Source: Natronobeatus ordinarius
GTDB taxonomy: Archaea; Halobacteriota; Halobacteria; Halobacteriales; Natrialbaceae
Length of the DNA: 64,000 bases
Assembly (NCBI RefSeq): GCF_024362485.1
Contig: NZ_CP101456.1
Coordinates: forward strand, 1,488,001 to 1,552,000
Direction of reading: 5' to 3'
Part shown: one piece after another, positions 22,909 through 31,462 of the stretch
How the letters are laid out: each line of letters begins with the position of its first letter
Numbering within the stretch: position 1 is the stretch's first letter
Translations under genes and position numbers: made by a program
The notes under the pieces: model-generated
The model's database searches: none
What the model was told of the DNA's origin: nothing
What the model saw: only the letters and a program-made list of their open reading frames with translations

Positions 22909-24006
22909 ATGGACGAACGCGTTCGCGAACACGCGGCAGTGCTGGTCGACTGGAGCGCCCGGGTCGAAGCGGGTGACAACGTCGTTCTCTCGGTTGGGCC
23001 CGATGCCCACGAACTCGCCGTCGCGGTGGCCGAGCAGCTCGGCGAGCGAGGGGCGAACCTGCTCGCGACCTACAGTTCCGGGGAGATACAGCGAGCGTAC
23101 TTGCGCGCACACGATGGCGACTTCGACGAGGACCCCGCCCACGAACTCGCGCTCGCCGAGCACGCCGACGTCTTCCTGTCGCTGGGCGGCGGCCGGAACA
23201 CGAGTGCGACGGCTGACGTCCCGGGGGAGATCCGCCAGGCGTACCGAAAGGCCCAGGAGGGTGTCCGCGAGGCGCGCTACGATACGCGGTGGGTCTCGAC
23301 GGTCCACCCGACGCGCTCGCTCGCCCAGCAGGCGAACATGGCCTACGAGGAGTACCGCGACTTCGCCTACGACGCGATTCTCAGAGACTGGGAGGCTCTC
23401 GCCGAGGAGATGGCCCGGATGAAAACGATCCTCGACGAGGGCAGCGAGGTACGGCTGGTCTCGCCAGGGACGAATCTCACGATGTCGATCGAGGGGCGAA
23501 CGGCGGTCAACAGCGCCGCGAGCGTCGAGTACGACTCACACAACCTGCCGAGCGGCGAAGTGTTCACGGCTCCGAACGGGACCGACGGCGAGGTCACCTT
23601 CGACGTTCCCATGACGATCCAGGGCGAGTCCGTCCGGGACGTCCGCCTCGAGTTCGATGACGGCGAGGTCGTCGCCTCCGAGGCGGCCGAGGGTGAGGCC
23701 GTGATCGGCGACGTGCTCGAGACCGACGACGGCGCCCGTCGGCTCGGCGAGCTTGGGATCGGGATGAACCGGGGGATCGACCGCTACACGGATAGCATCC
23801 TGTTCGACGAGAAGATGGGCGACACCGTCCACCTCGCGCTCGGGCGGGCGTACGACGCCTGTCTCCCCGAGGGTGAGACCGGCAACGAGTCGGCGGTCCA
23901 CGTCGACCTCATCACCGACGTGAGCGAGGAGTCGCGCCTTGAGGTCGACGGCGAGGTCGTCCAGCGAAACGGCCGGTTCCGGTGGGAAGACGGGTTCGAC
24001 GCGTGA
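22909..24006 (+). CDS. M29-family aminopeptidase (AmpS/PepS type)
   Basis: 365 residues from the ATG at 22909, with TTTAG 26 nt upstream. It is a metal-dependent cytoplasmic aminopeptidase that releases N-terminal residues. Family features: LPSGEVFTAPN (metal-ligand Glu), LGELGIGMNRGID, KMGDTVHLALGRAYDAC (ligand His) and HVDLITD (ligand Asp) close to the C-terminus. The N-terminal domain with SVGPDAHELAVAVAEQ is also typical. It lies 63 bp after the transporter gene and has its own promoter. The upstream in-frame ATG at 22873 was rejected because it precedes the TATA element. Confidence 0.93.
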   Translation: MDERVREHAAVLVDWSARVEAGDNVVLSVGPDAHELAVAVAEQLGERGANLLATYSSGEIQRAYLRAHDGDFDEDPAHELALAEHADVFLSLGGGRNTSATADVPGEIRQAYRKAQEGVREARYDTRWVSTVHPTRSLAQQANMAYEEYRDFAYDAILRDWEALAEEMARMKTILDEGSEVRLVSPGTNLTMSIEGRTAVNSAASVEYDSHNLPSGEVFTAPNGTDGEVTFDVPMTIQGESVRDVRLEFDDGEVVASEAAEGEAVIGDVLETDDGARRLGELGIGMNRGIDRYTDSILFDEKMGDTVHLALGRAYDACLPEGETGNESAVHVDLITDVSEESRLEVDGEVVQRNGRFRWEDGFDA

Positions 24007-24049
24007 TCGAGGTCGGTGGCGGTGGCGTGGTCGAACTGTTGGCAACCGT

Positions 24050-24235
24050 TCAGCTGTCTTTCGACGGCGGTGGCAGGAGCTGATCGGCCGACTCGATCGT
24101 GTGTCCCGTCTCCACGAAGTGCTCGAGCGTCCGTCTCGAGAGTTCCTCGTCCGAGTCGACCTCGTCCTCGGACAGGGCCCACGGACAGTCGAGACAGTAC
24201 TTTTCGAGTGAGTGATCCCCACCGTCGCCTCTCAT
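24050..24235 (-). CDS. Small zinc-finger-like protein (CxxC-H-H)
   Basis: 61 residues from the ATG at 24235. YCLDCPW near the N-terminus and HFVETGH in the middle make a plausible C2H2 zinc site with the spacing seen in small haloarchaeal zinc-finger proteins. The remainder is acidic. Such proteins are common in haloarchaea and mostly of unknown function. It converges with the aminopeptidase. An upstream in-frame ATG at 24265 would add ten residues without similarity. Confidence 0.7.
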   Translation of the reverse strand: MRGDGGDHSLEKYCLDCPWALSEDEVDSDEELSRRTLEHFVETGHTIESADQLLPPPSKDS

Positions 24236-24348
24236 AACTGGACCGATGCCAGCCCAGCGGTTCACGTTGGTGCATGATATACCACCCGTGGTCGCTCGAG
24301 CAGGGGCGACGACAGACTTTTTTGATCCGTCGTGGCGTCTGCCACCGC

Positions 24349-24606
24349 ATGGAGCTCACCGTGTACGGCCCGCTGCGGAGTGTGACGGGCGAGAAGACGG
24401 TTCCGCTCGCGTTCGAGGGCGGAACCGTCGCCGACGCGATCGAGGCGTTCGTCGACGCCTACCCGCGCGCACGGCCACAGCTCTACGACGGCGAAGCCCT
24501 CCGGCCGAGCGTCCGAGTCGCCCTCGAGGGCGAGCGCGTCGACCTCGAGGCCGACTGTCCGGCCGACGCGTCCCTAGCACTGTTTCCCGCGGTGCAGGGC
24601 GGCTGA
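24349..24606 (+). CDS. MoaD/ThiS-like ubiquitin-fold protein (SAMP-like)
   Basis: 85 residues, beta-grasp pattern starting MELTVYGPLRSVTG and ending LALFPAVQGG. The C-terminal Gly-Gly is the residue pair activated by an E1-like enzyme, either as thiocarboxylate for molybdopterin or thiolation chemistry, or for isopeptide linkage as a small archaeal modifier protein. Sequence alone cannot separate the two uses. No E1-like or MoaE gene is nearby. The start at 24349 follows a T-rich stretch at about 24319; the longer frame from 24274 overlaps that stretch and was rejected. Confidence 0.85.
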   Translation: MELTVYGPLRSVTGEKTVPLAFEGGTVADAIEAFVDAYPRARPQLYDGEALRPSVRVALEGERVDLEADCPADASLALFPAVQGG

Positions 24607-24669
24607 CGCCGACGGAAGCGGGGCATCGGACATGGCAACTCCTTTAGTGATTCCGCCTCGAGTGAGCGC

Positions 24670-25191
24670 ATGGAGATCCGAGAGGCCGTCACGGCCGACC
24701 GCGAGGCGATCCGCGAGGTTGCCCGCGCGACGTGGCACGACACCTACGACGAACTCGAGGCGGTAACGATCGACGAGACCGTCGACGAGTGGTACGCCGA
24801 CGACGAACTCGAGACTGCGATCGGCGGCTGGTACGCCGACGCCGACTTCGACCTCGACCTCGAGAACCTGAAGTCGACGCTCCTCGTCGCCGAGGTCGAC
24901 GGCGAGGTCGTCGGGTTCACCCACGGCGTCGTGATGGGTGAGGAGGGCGACGTCCTCCGGATGTACGTCCACCCCGACCACCAGGGGGCGGGCATCGGCA
25001 CCGCGTTGCACGAGCGACTGGTGGCGGCGCTCGAGGCGGCCGGCGTCGAGCGGATTCGCGCGCTCGACCTCGCCTCGAACGAGGCCAGCCGGCGCTTCTA
25101 CGAGGGGCTCGGATTCGAACGGACGGCCGAAGCGACCGTCGAGATCGGCGGCGAGCGGTACGCCGAGGCGGTGTACACGATCGAGCTATAG
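24670..25191 (+). CDS. GNAT family N-acetyltransferase
   Basis: 173 residues. Acetyl-CoA-binding motif A is clear: MYVHPDHQGAGIGTALHERL near residues 97-116. The C-terminal DLASNEASRRFYEGLGFER is the usual motif B. The N-terminal IREAVTADREAIREVARATW closely resembles the GNAT protein at 33666, so the two are paralogues. Acceptor substrate unknown (protein N-termini, small amines or antibiotics are all possible). TTTAG about 26 nt upstream of the ATG suggests a leaderless transcript. Confidence 0.92.
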   Translation: MEIREAVTADREAIREVARATWHDTYDELEAVTIDETVDEWYADDELETAIGGWYADADFDLDLENLKSTLLVAEVDGEVVGFTHGVVMGEEGDVLRMYVHPDHQGAGIGTALHERLVAALEAAGVERIRALDLASNEASRRFYEGLGFERTAEATVEIGGERYAEAVYTIEL

Positions 25192-25198
25192 CCCGTCC

Positions 25199-26506
25199 TC
25201 AGAGCCCGTACTGCTCGCGCACGAGGTCGGCGATGCCGCGCTCCTCGAGGACGTCCAGCGGAGCGAGCATATCGAGTTGCACGACGCCCGGGAGCCGGCC
25301 GATCTGGACGCCACCGGTGAACGTACACCGCGAGCGGACCTCACCCTCGCTCATCTCGAGCAGGTCGCCCGCGCGGTCGAAGGCGTTCTGGGTGGCGTCG
25401 TTGATCGTTGCACCGGTGCCGATGACCTGGATCGGGCCCAGCTCGTCGGTGAGTGAGACGCCGTGGGCGTCGGCGAGGTCGCGGCCCGCCTCGCGTTCCG
25501 CGTCGCTGTAGGGTTGGCTAATGTGGGGGAGGTCCTCCTCGTTAGGCAGGAGGAGCGGCCCGTCGAGCTCGAGGCCCTCGATGACCTCGACGTCCATCGT
25601 GACGGTGCCGCTGACGTCGGTGGTGTGGAGGGCGAGTTCGCCGTCGCCCTGGTTGGCGTGGAGGTCGCCGACGTAGACGCCAGCGCCGTCGACCTCGACG
25701 GGGCAGATCAGGGTTGCGCCCGCCCGGACCTCCGAGACGTCCATGTGGCCGTCGGTCCGCTGCTCGAGGTCGGCCTCGTCCTCGAGTCCCCAGTCGTGCT
25801 CGGCGCCGATGAGGAACTGGCCGAAGTCGCCGGCGTTGTGCGAGTCGGGGAGTTCGATCGGTGGCGTCGTCCCGACGTTCCCGACGAACGGCCGAAGGCG
25901 GCCGAGGGTGCCCGGAATCTCCGACGGTTCGTAGAGGACGATGGGATGCTGGCGGGAGTGTTCGGGAATGTCCATCACGTCCTCGGCGTCCTCGGCGAGA
26001 GCGTGGGCTGCCGTCTCGTCCATCGCCAGGCCGACGGTGTGGTCGTCGTCGAAGGCGACGGTGAAGCCGTACTCGAAGCCGAAGGAGGAGGCGTTCGCGC
26101 CACAGTCGGCGCACCGGATCGCCTCCTCGCCCGTGCCCTCGACGACCGTCTCGGGCCACTCCGTCCCGCACTCGGGACAGCGGTGGTCGACGAACGGATC
26201 GTCGCCGAAGGCACCCTCGCGTTCTGCCATCGTCCCCGTGCTCGTCGCCATGCTCGTGACCTCGACGTTCCTGATCTTCAGGGCGACCGCATCGCCCACC
26301 TCGGCGTTCTCCACCCGGATCGGCCGCGTTACCTCGTGACCGCCGCGGAACTCCGGGGTGATCATCGGCCCCCAGCACGCCGGCGGCGTGTAGGTCGTGA
26401 TCGTTCCGCCGTCGGCGACCGTTCCCGCCCACTCCTGCTTCGGGCCGACGAGTCCGAGGGTGTACTGATCGACGAACAGCTCCTGTTCGACGCGTTGCTG
26501 TGCCAT
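25199..26506 (-). CDS. Acetamidase/formamidase family hydrolase with zinc-knuckle insertion
   Basis: 435 residues from the ATG at 26506, with CTTTATCC about 29 nt upstream. The family hydrolyses short amides to ammonia and the acid. Typical segments: TPPACWGPMITPEFRGGHEV, VYVGDLHANQGDGELALHTT, LPNEEDLPHISQPYSDAERE and PGVVQLDMLAP. Inserted at about residues 109-136 is a four-cysteine element (HRCPECGTEW ... RCADCG; Cys110, 113, 132, 135) that should hold a zinc ion. The protein converges with the GNAT gene, leaving 7 bp. Family is secure; whether it acts on formamide, acetamide or something else is open. Confidence 0.9.
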   Translation of the reverse strand: MAQQRVEQELFVDQYTLGLVGPKQEWAGTVADGGTITTYTPPACWGPMITPEFRGGHEVTRPIRVENAEVGDAVALKIRNVEVTSMATSTGTMAEREGAFGDDPFVDHRCPECGTEWPETVVEGTGEEAIRCADCGANASSFGFEYGFTVAFDDDHTVGLAMDETAAHALAEDAEDVMDIPEHSRQHPIVLYEPSEIPGTLGRLRPFVGNVGTTPPIELPDSHNAGDFGQFLIGAEHDWGLEDEADLEQRTDGHMDVSEVRAGATLICPVEVDGAGVYVGDLHANQGDGELALHTTDVSGTVTMDVEVIEGLELDGPLLLPNEEDLPHISQPYSDAEREAGRDLADAHGVSLTDELGPIQVIGTGATINDATQNAFDRAGDLLEMSEGEVRSRCTFTGGVQIGRLPGVVQLDMLAPLDVLEERGIADLVREQYGL

Positions 26507-26554
26507 GGTATGACGTAGTACGGCAGCAGGCTGGATAAAGGGCACTAGCCGAAT

Positions 26555-27913
26555 TCACTCGAGCGCGTCACACAGCTCGAGCGTCCGCTCTGTGAGCGTC
26601 TCGGCGTCGGTCGCGAGGAGCTTCGTCGTCGGCTCTTTGCCGACGTCGCCGCGGTCGACCACGGCGACGGGCGGCTCCGGTCGGTCGGCGAAGCCCTGCC
26701 GGGCTGGCCAGCCCATCGTCTCGCCCTCGCGTTCGGCCACCGACTCGGGCTCGGCCGGTCGCTCGTCCTCCGCGACGTCCCAGCCGAGCGTCTCGAGCGC
26801 CTCCTCGACGTCCCCGGCGAACCGATAGTTCACCGCGAATCGGAGCGTCGGGAAGCACTCCCGGGCCTCGAGCAAGAATCGGGCGACGTGACTCGAGGCG
26901 CCGAAGCGGACGCCCCGGGTGGGGGCGACTCCCGAGAACGTTCGCGTGATTCGTCCTTCGACGGCCGCCGTCTCGGCGACGGATTCTGCGTACGGCGTCG
27001 CGCCGACGACGTTCGTTCCGACCTCCGGGAGCAGGGGCGAGACGTCCGCCTCGACGAGCGCGTCGACCACCGACCGCACGGCCTCGGCCGTCGGCTCTCG
27101 CGCGGCGTCGTTACGGATTTCGACGCCGTGATTGACTGCCCCCGGCCCCTGCCCGACGTCGTAGGGGTATCGGATCGCCCGCGCGAGAAAGTCCGTCGCG
27201 CCCTCGACCGCCGACTCGAGGTCCGCCCCCCGGGCCAGCCGCGCCGCGATGGCCGCCGCGAGCGTACAGCCCGAGCCGTGGGTCGCGTCGGTGTCCACCC
27301 GCGGGTGCTCGAACGTCCGGACGTCGTCGGCGGTGACGAGCACGTCCCGGACCGTCTCGCCGGGGACGTGGCCGCCCTTGATCAGCGCCGCCTCGGCTCC
27401 CAGCTCGCAGATGGCCTCGCCGGCCGCACGCGCGCTCGCCTCGTCCTCGATCTCGACGCCGGTGAGGACGGTCGCCTCGTCGGCGTTCGGCGTGACGATC
27501 GTCGCCTCGGCGAGCAGGTCCGCGTAGGCGGCCTCGGCTTCTGGCTCGAGCAGTCGATCTCCCGAGGTCGCGACCATCACGGGGTCGACGACGAGCGGAA
27601 ATCCGAACGTCGGGGCGCGATCTGCCACCAGTCGAACGAGCTCGGGCGTCGCGAGCATCCCTGTCTTCGCGCCGGCGACCGCGAAGTCGTCGATGACGGC
27701 CGACAGCTGGGCCTCGACCTCCTCGAGCGGGAGGACGTGGGAAGACTCGACGCCACGGGTGTGCTGGGCCGTGACGGCCGTGATGGCCGACGTGCCGAAG
27801 ACGCCGTGGGCGGCCATCGTCGCGAGGTCGGCCTGAATGCCGGCCCCGCCGCCGGAGTCGCTACCGGCGATCGTGAGTCCGACGGGGCGAGCGTCCGGTG
27901 CTGGTCGTCTCAT
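26555..27913 (-). CDS. thiD: Bifunctional HMP/HMP-P kinase and thiamine-phosphate synthase (ThiD-ThiN)
   Basis: 452 residues from the ATG at 27913. Residues about 10-260 are ThiD, which phosphorylates hydroxymethylpyrimidine twice: GLTIAGSDSGGGAGIQADLA, VVDPVMVATSGDRLL, and the anion-hole motif ATHGSGCTLAAAIAAR. Residues about 275-450 are ThiN, the archaeal alternative to ThiE, which joins pyrimidine and thiazole phosphates: LLPEVGTNVVGATPYAESV, RFGASSHVARFLLEAR, LRFAVNYR. In archaea ThiN can also be a sensor when fused to HTH domains, but here the kinase fusion marks it as biosynthetic. No TPP riboswitch was recognised. Much longer upstream extension overlaps mutL on the other strand and was rejected. 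Confidence 0.95.
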   Translation of the reverse strand: MRRPAPDARPVGLTIAGSDSGGGAGIQADLATMAAHGVFGTSAITAVTAQHTRGVESSHVLPLEEVEAQLSAVIDDFAVAGAKTGMLATPELVRLVADRAPTFGFPLVVDPVMVATSGDRLLEPEAEAAYADLLAEATIVTPNADEATVLTGVEIEDEASARAAGEAICELGAEAALIKGGHVPGETVRDVLVTADDVRTFEHPRVDTDATHGSGCTLAAAIAARLARGADLESAVEGATDFLARAIRYPYDVGQGPGAVNHGVEIRNDAAREPTAEAVRSVVDALVEADVSPLLPEVGTNVVGATPYAESVAETAAVEGRITRTFSGVAPTRGVRFGASSHVARFLLEARECFPTLRFAVNYRFAGDVEEALETLGWDVAEDERPAEPESVAEREGETMGWPARQGFADRPEPPVAVVDRGDVGKEPTTKLLATDAETLTERTLELCDALE

Positions 27914-28020
27914 ACTGAAGGATATTACGCTGTTATACAAATGAGTGATGGTCGACGATCCTCCGGCGTGGTGTTCCGACGACACTGGATTGATAGGGGT
28001 CGGCCCCCACCGTCCCGACA

Positions 28021-28062
28021 ATGAGTGCCCTCGAGCGCGAACGGGCGGGGAGCCAACCATGA
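28021..28062 (+). CDS. Candidate leaderless 13-residue mini-ORF before mutL
   Basis: ATG at 28021 opens MSALERERAGSQP and ends in TGA at 28060-28062, which overlaps the mutL start as ATGA. A TATA-like ATTGATAG (27989-27996) lies 28 nt before this ATG, so if transcription starts at the usual distance, the mini-ORF would be the first codons of the mRNA and mutL would be reached by termination-reinitiation. It is too short for compositional proof, and the TATA match is imperfect. Confidence 0.3.
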   Translation: MSALERERAGSQP

Positions 28063-30308
28063 GCGATGGGGAAGCGACGACGATCCACCAGCTCGACGAG
28101 GACACCGTCGCGCGCATCGCCGCGGGCGAGGTCGTCGAGCGGCCCGCGAGCGCCGTCAAGGAACTCGTCGAGAACGCCCTCGACGCCGACGCCTCGCGGA
28201 TCGACGTCGCGGTCGAGGAGGGCGGCATCGAGTCGATCCGGGTCGCAGACGACGGCTACGGGATGACCGAGGCGGACGTCCGCGCCGCGGTGCGCCAGCA
28301 CACGACGAGCAAAATCGACGGCCTCGAGGACCTCGAGTCGGGCGTCGCGACGCTCGGGTTCAGGGGTGAGGCGTTACACACGATCGGCTCGGTCTCTCGA
28401 CTGACGATTCGAACTCGCCCGCGCGCGGTCGTGGGCGATAGCGAGGCCGAGGGGGCGAATCCAGGCGCCGGGACGGAACTCGTCTACGAAGGCGGGAACG
28501 TGACGAGCGTCGAGCCGACCGGCTGTCCCGAGGGGACGGTCGTGGAGGTCGAGGACCTCTTCTACAACACGCCCGCCCGCCGAAAGTTCCTCAAAACGAC
28601 GGCGACCGAGTTCGCCCACGTCAACCGCGTCGTCACCCGCTACGCCCTGGCGAACCCCGACGTGGCCGTCTCGCTCTCCCACGACGGCCGCGAGGTGTTC
28701 GCGACGACCGGCCAGGGTGACCTCCAGGGGGCCGTCCTCGCCGTCTACGGCCGCGAGGTCGCCTCGGCGATGATTCCCGTCGACGTCGACGGCGAGGAGC
28801 TCCCGCCGGGCCCGCTCGAGTCCGTTTCGGGGCTCGTCTCTCACCCCGAGACGAATCGGTCGACTCGCGAGTACCTCGCGACGTACGTCAACGGCCGTGC
28901 CGTCACGTCCGACGCTATCCGCGAGGGGATCATGAGCGCCTACGGCGGACAACTCGGCGGCGACCGCTACCCCTTCGTGGTCGCCTTTCTGGCGGTCCCC
29001 GGCGACGCCGTCGACGTGAACGTCCACCCGCGAAAGCGCGAGGTCCGCTTCGACGACGACGATGCGGTGCGTCGACAGGTCGATTCGGCCGTCGAGGCAG
29101 CCTTACTCGAGCACGGCCTGCTGCGCTCGCGCGCGCCGCGTGGCCGGTCGGCACCCGAGGAGGCGCGGGTCGAACCAGGCGCAGAGAGTCGGCTCCCGGA
29201 GGCGGACGACGAAGGAGCTTCGCAGGACGTCCCGTCGACGACCACGGGCGAACTGTCGGCGACGGACGAGGGGGCGGCCACGGGCGAACCGGCGGCGACG
29301 GCCGACGGCACGGGACGCTCGCGCTCGAGGACAGACGTCGGCACCGACTTCGAGCCCGCGAGCGCCCTGCCGAGCGAGGACGAGGACTCCAGCCCGAGTC
29401 GGGAGGTCGAGCCCGCAACCGAGCCGGGTGCGGAGGCGGCCTCGAGCGCGCCTGCTGAGCCGGCGACGGACTCGAGCCGTCGCGATCCGGACTCGGCCCC
29501 CGACTCGAGGACCTCGACGGCCGCCTCCAGCCCGTCGACTGAACGACCCTCGAGTGAATCCGTCGACGGTGGATCGGCAGGGACGGGCAGTGCCGACGGG
29601 AGGGCAGACCCACACGGGATCGACGCCGATCGCAAGTTCACTGCGGCGACCGAGCAGCGAACGCTCGAGGGCGAGGCCGCCGCCGCCGACGCCAGCCGCT
29701 TCGAGTCGCTGCCGCCGCTTCGCGTCCTCGGACAGCTGCAAGACACCTACGTCGTCTGTGAGACGCCCGACGGGCTCGCGTTGATCGACCAGCACGCCGC
29801 CGACGAGCGGGTGAACTACGAGCGCCTGCGCGAGGCGTTCGCCGCGGACCCCTCCGCACAGGCGCTCGCCTCGCCGGTCGAACTCGAGCTCACCGCCGCC
29901 GAAGCCGAGGCGTTCGCGAGCTATCGAGAGGCGCTCTCCCGGCTCGGATTTTACGCTGACCGCGTGGACGACCGCACGGTTGCAGTGACGACGGTGCCAG
30001 CGGTGCTCGAGAAGACACTCGAGCCCGATCGATTACGGGACGTCCTCGCGTCGTTCGTGGCGGGCGATCGCGAGGCCGGCGCGGAGACGGTCGACGCACT
30101 GGCCGACGACTTCCTCGGTGACCTGGCGTGTTACCCGTCGATCACGGGCAACACGTCGCTCACGGAGGGGTCGGTCGTGGACCTGCTCGCCGCGCTCGAC
30201 GACTGTGAGAACCCCTACGCCTGCCCGCACGGCCGGCCCGTGATCGTCGAGATCGGCGGCGACGAACTCGAGGCACGGTTCGAACGGGACTATCCGGGAC
30301 ACGGGTAG
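28059..30308 (+). CDS. mutL: DNA mismatch repair protein MutL
   Basis: 749 residues from the ATG at 28059, chosen because MutL proteins begin close to the IAAGEVVERPASAVKELVEN motif. N-terminal GHKL ATPase (VADDGYGMTEADV, GFRGEALHTIGSV), transducer domain with NVHPRKREVRFDD, then a long low-complexity linker rich in Glu, Asp, Ser and Thr (about 345-545), and a C-terminal dimerisation domain. The endonuclease motif DQHAADERVNYE at 577-588 is intact (D-Q-H-A-x2-E-x4-E), and ACPHGRP at 721-727 is the matching metal-site motif. The protein therefore should nick DNA during mismatch repair. No mutS is in the window. It is divergent from thiDN. Confidence 0.96.
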   Translation: MSDGEATTIHQLDEDTVARIAAGEVVERPASAVKELVENALDADASRIDVAVEEGGIESIRVADDGYGMTEADVRAAVRQHTTSKIDGLEDLESGVATLGFRGEALHTIGSVSRLTIRTRPRAVVGDSEAEGANPGAGTELVYEGGNVTSVEPTGCPEGTVVEVEDLFYNTPARRKFLKTTATEFAHVNRVVTRYALANPDVAVSLSHDGREVFATTGQGDLQGAVLAVYGREVASAMIPVDVDGEELPPGPLESVSGLVSHPETNRSTREYLATYVNGRAVTSDAIREGIMSAYGGQLGGDRYPFVVAFLAVPGDAVDVNVHPRKREVRFDDDDAVRRQVDSAVEAALLEHGLLRSRAPRGRSAPEEARVEPGAESRLPEADDEGASQDVPSTTTGELSATDEGAATGEPAATADGTGRSRSRTDVGTDFEPASALPSEDEDSSPSREVEPATEPGAEAASSAPAEPATDSSRRDPDSAPDSRTSTAASSPSTERPSSESVDGGSAGTGSADGRADPHGIDADRKFTAATEQRTLEGEAAAADASRFESLPPLRVLGQLQDTYVVCETPDGLALIDQHAADERVNYERLREAFAADPSAQALASPVELELTAAEAEAFASYREALSRLGFYADRVDDRTVAVTTVPAVLEKTLEPDRLRDVLASFVAGDREAGAETVDALADDFLGDLACYPSITGNTSLTEGSVVDLLAALDDCENPYACPHGRPVIVEIGGDELEARFERDYPGHG

Positions 30309-30394
30309 GCGCCGGTGGGCGGGACGATTCCGGTGGTACGAGCACGGCAACCCGACTCACGCAGCTATTTATTCAGGAGGACGAATGTCTCGCT

Positions 30395-31417
30395 ATGACA
30401 CTCGAGAGACGGCGGCTACTCGCGCTCGTCGGCGCGGCCGCGACGGTCGGGCTCGCTGGCTGTTCCGACGGCGGTGGGGACGAGAGTGGTGAAGACGAGG
30501 ACGGTGAGGACGCGATCGACGCGTCGGAAAGCGACGGCGGAGACGACGCCCAGCACCTCGAACTCCCGGCGTACAGCCGCTGGCTCACCACCGACGACGA
30601 CGGCGAACTCGTGTATGGCTATCTCGACTGGGCCTCGCTCGAGGCGGTCGACGGGGCGGTCGACGAGCCGTTCACCGAGGCAGAACTCGAGTCAGATCCG
30701 ATGCTCGGCTACCCCTTCGTCGGCGCACTCGCCGTCTCCACGGCGCTCGGACAGGGACTCGGCAGCTTCGGGTTGGCTGGGCTCTTTCAGGAGTCAGGGG
30801 CCGAGTCCGGCTCTCGAGTCGACGAACTGCTGTTCGTCGGCCAGACGAGCGTCGTGACCGGCGAGTTCGACGTCGAGGAGATCGACGACGTGCTAACGGA
30901 GGCCTCGTCGGCCAGTCCGTCGTACGACGTGACGACAGCGGTCGCCGGATACGACGTCTACACGTCGGCGATGGACGAGCGAAGCGCCATCGCCGTGGGT
31001 CCGGACGCGCTGGTTTTCGCCGTTGAGGCCGACGATCCGGTCGAGGAGATCCGACCCACCCTCGAGGCTGCCAGCGGCGACGGCGATCGGGCGACCGACG
31101 CAGACGACGTCGCGTGGCTCGTCGCGACCGGCGGGGACGGGCAGTTCGCGCTCGGCGTCTACGGCGCGCCGGAGGACTTAGAGGACGAGGAGGCGGTCGA
31201 AGACGAGGCCGACGAACTGACGTGGGACGAACTGGACGACGCCGAGGGCCTCGTCGCGTCGCTCATCGTGGACGGCTCGGACGGCTTCGAGGGATGGTTC
31301 GCGGCGATCGTCGAGGAGCCCGACGAGGCGGCGCTGGAGGAGCTACTCGGCACCACCGCCGACGACGGCTCGGTCGTGGTCGACGGCGACCGCGTCTCGG
31401 CGGCGGCCACCTGGTGA
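30395..31417 (+). CDS. Haloarchaeal Tat lipoprotein of unknown function
   Basis: 340 residues. Signal ERRRLLALVGAAATVGLAGC with lipobox Cys23 predicts Tat export and lipid anchoring. An acidic, flexible stretch (GGGDESGEDEDGEDAIDASE) follows, then a soluble domain beginning LPAYSRWLTTDDDGELVYGY that looks like alternating strands and helices. A second acidic stretch is near residue 265. TTTATT about 25 nt before the ATG suggests leaderless transcription. An earlier ATG at 30383 opens a different, arginine-rich frame and is not preferred. No catalytic motif seen. Confidence 0.8.
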   Translation: MTLERRRLLALVGAAATVGLAGCSDGGGDESGEDEDGEDAIDASESDGGDDAQHLELPAYSRWLTTDDDGELVYGYLDWASLEAVDGAVDEPFTEAELESDPMLGYPFVGALAVSTALGQGLGSFGLAGLFQESGAESGSRVDELLFVGQTSVVTGEFDVEEIDDVLTEASSASPSYDVTTAVAGYDVYTSAMDERSAIAVGPDALVFAVEADDPVEEIRPTLEAASGDGDRATDADDVAWLVATGGDGQFALGVYGAPEDLEDEEAVEDEADELTWDELDDAEGLVASLIVDGSDGFEGWFAAIVEEPDEAALEELLGTTADDGSVVVDGDRVSAAATW

Positions 31418-31462
31418 GGACCTCGAACACCTATTTCCCGCCGGTCGACGTATCCACGGCCG

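Noticed and set aside
26555-27913. TPP riboswitch upstream of thiDN or tenA
   Set aside because: The conserved CTGAGA and ACCTGA elements were not found in suitable arrangement in either leader.
27930-27940. TTGTATAAC as promoter of thiDN
   Set aside because: Centred only about 23 nt before the ATG, too close for the usual start distance, so not listed as the promoter although it may be used.
30383-30490. Frame starting at ATG 30383 before the lipoprotein gene as a third leader ORF
   Set aside because: It runs far into the lipoprotein gene in another frame, and the TATA spacing favours the ATG at 30395.
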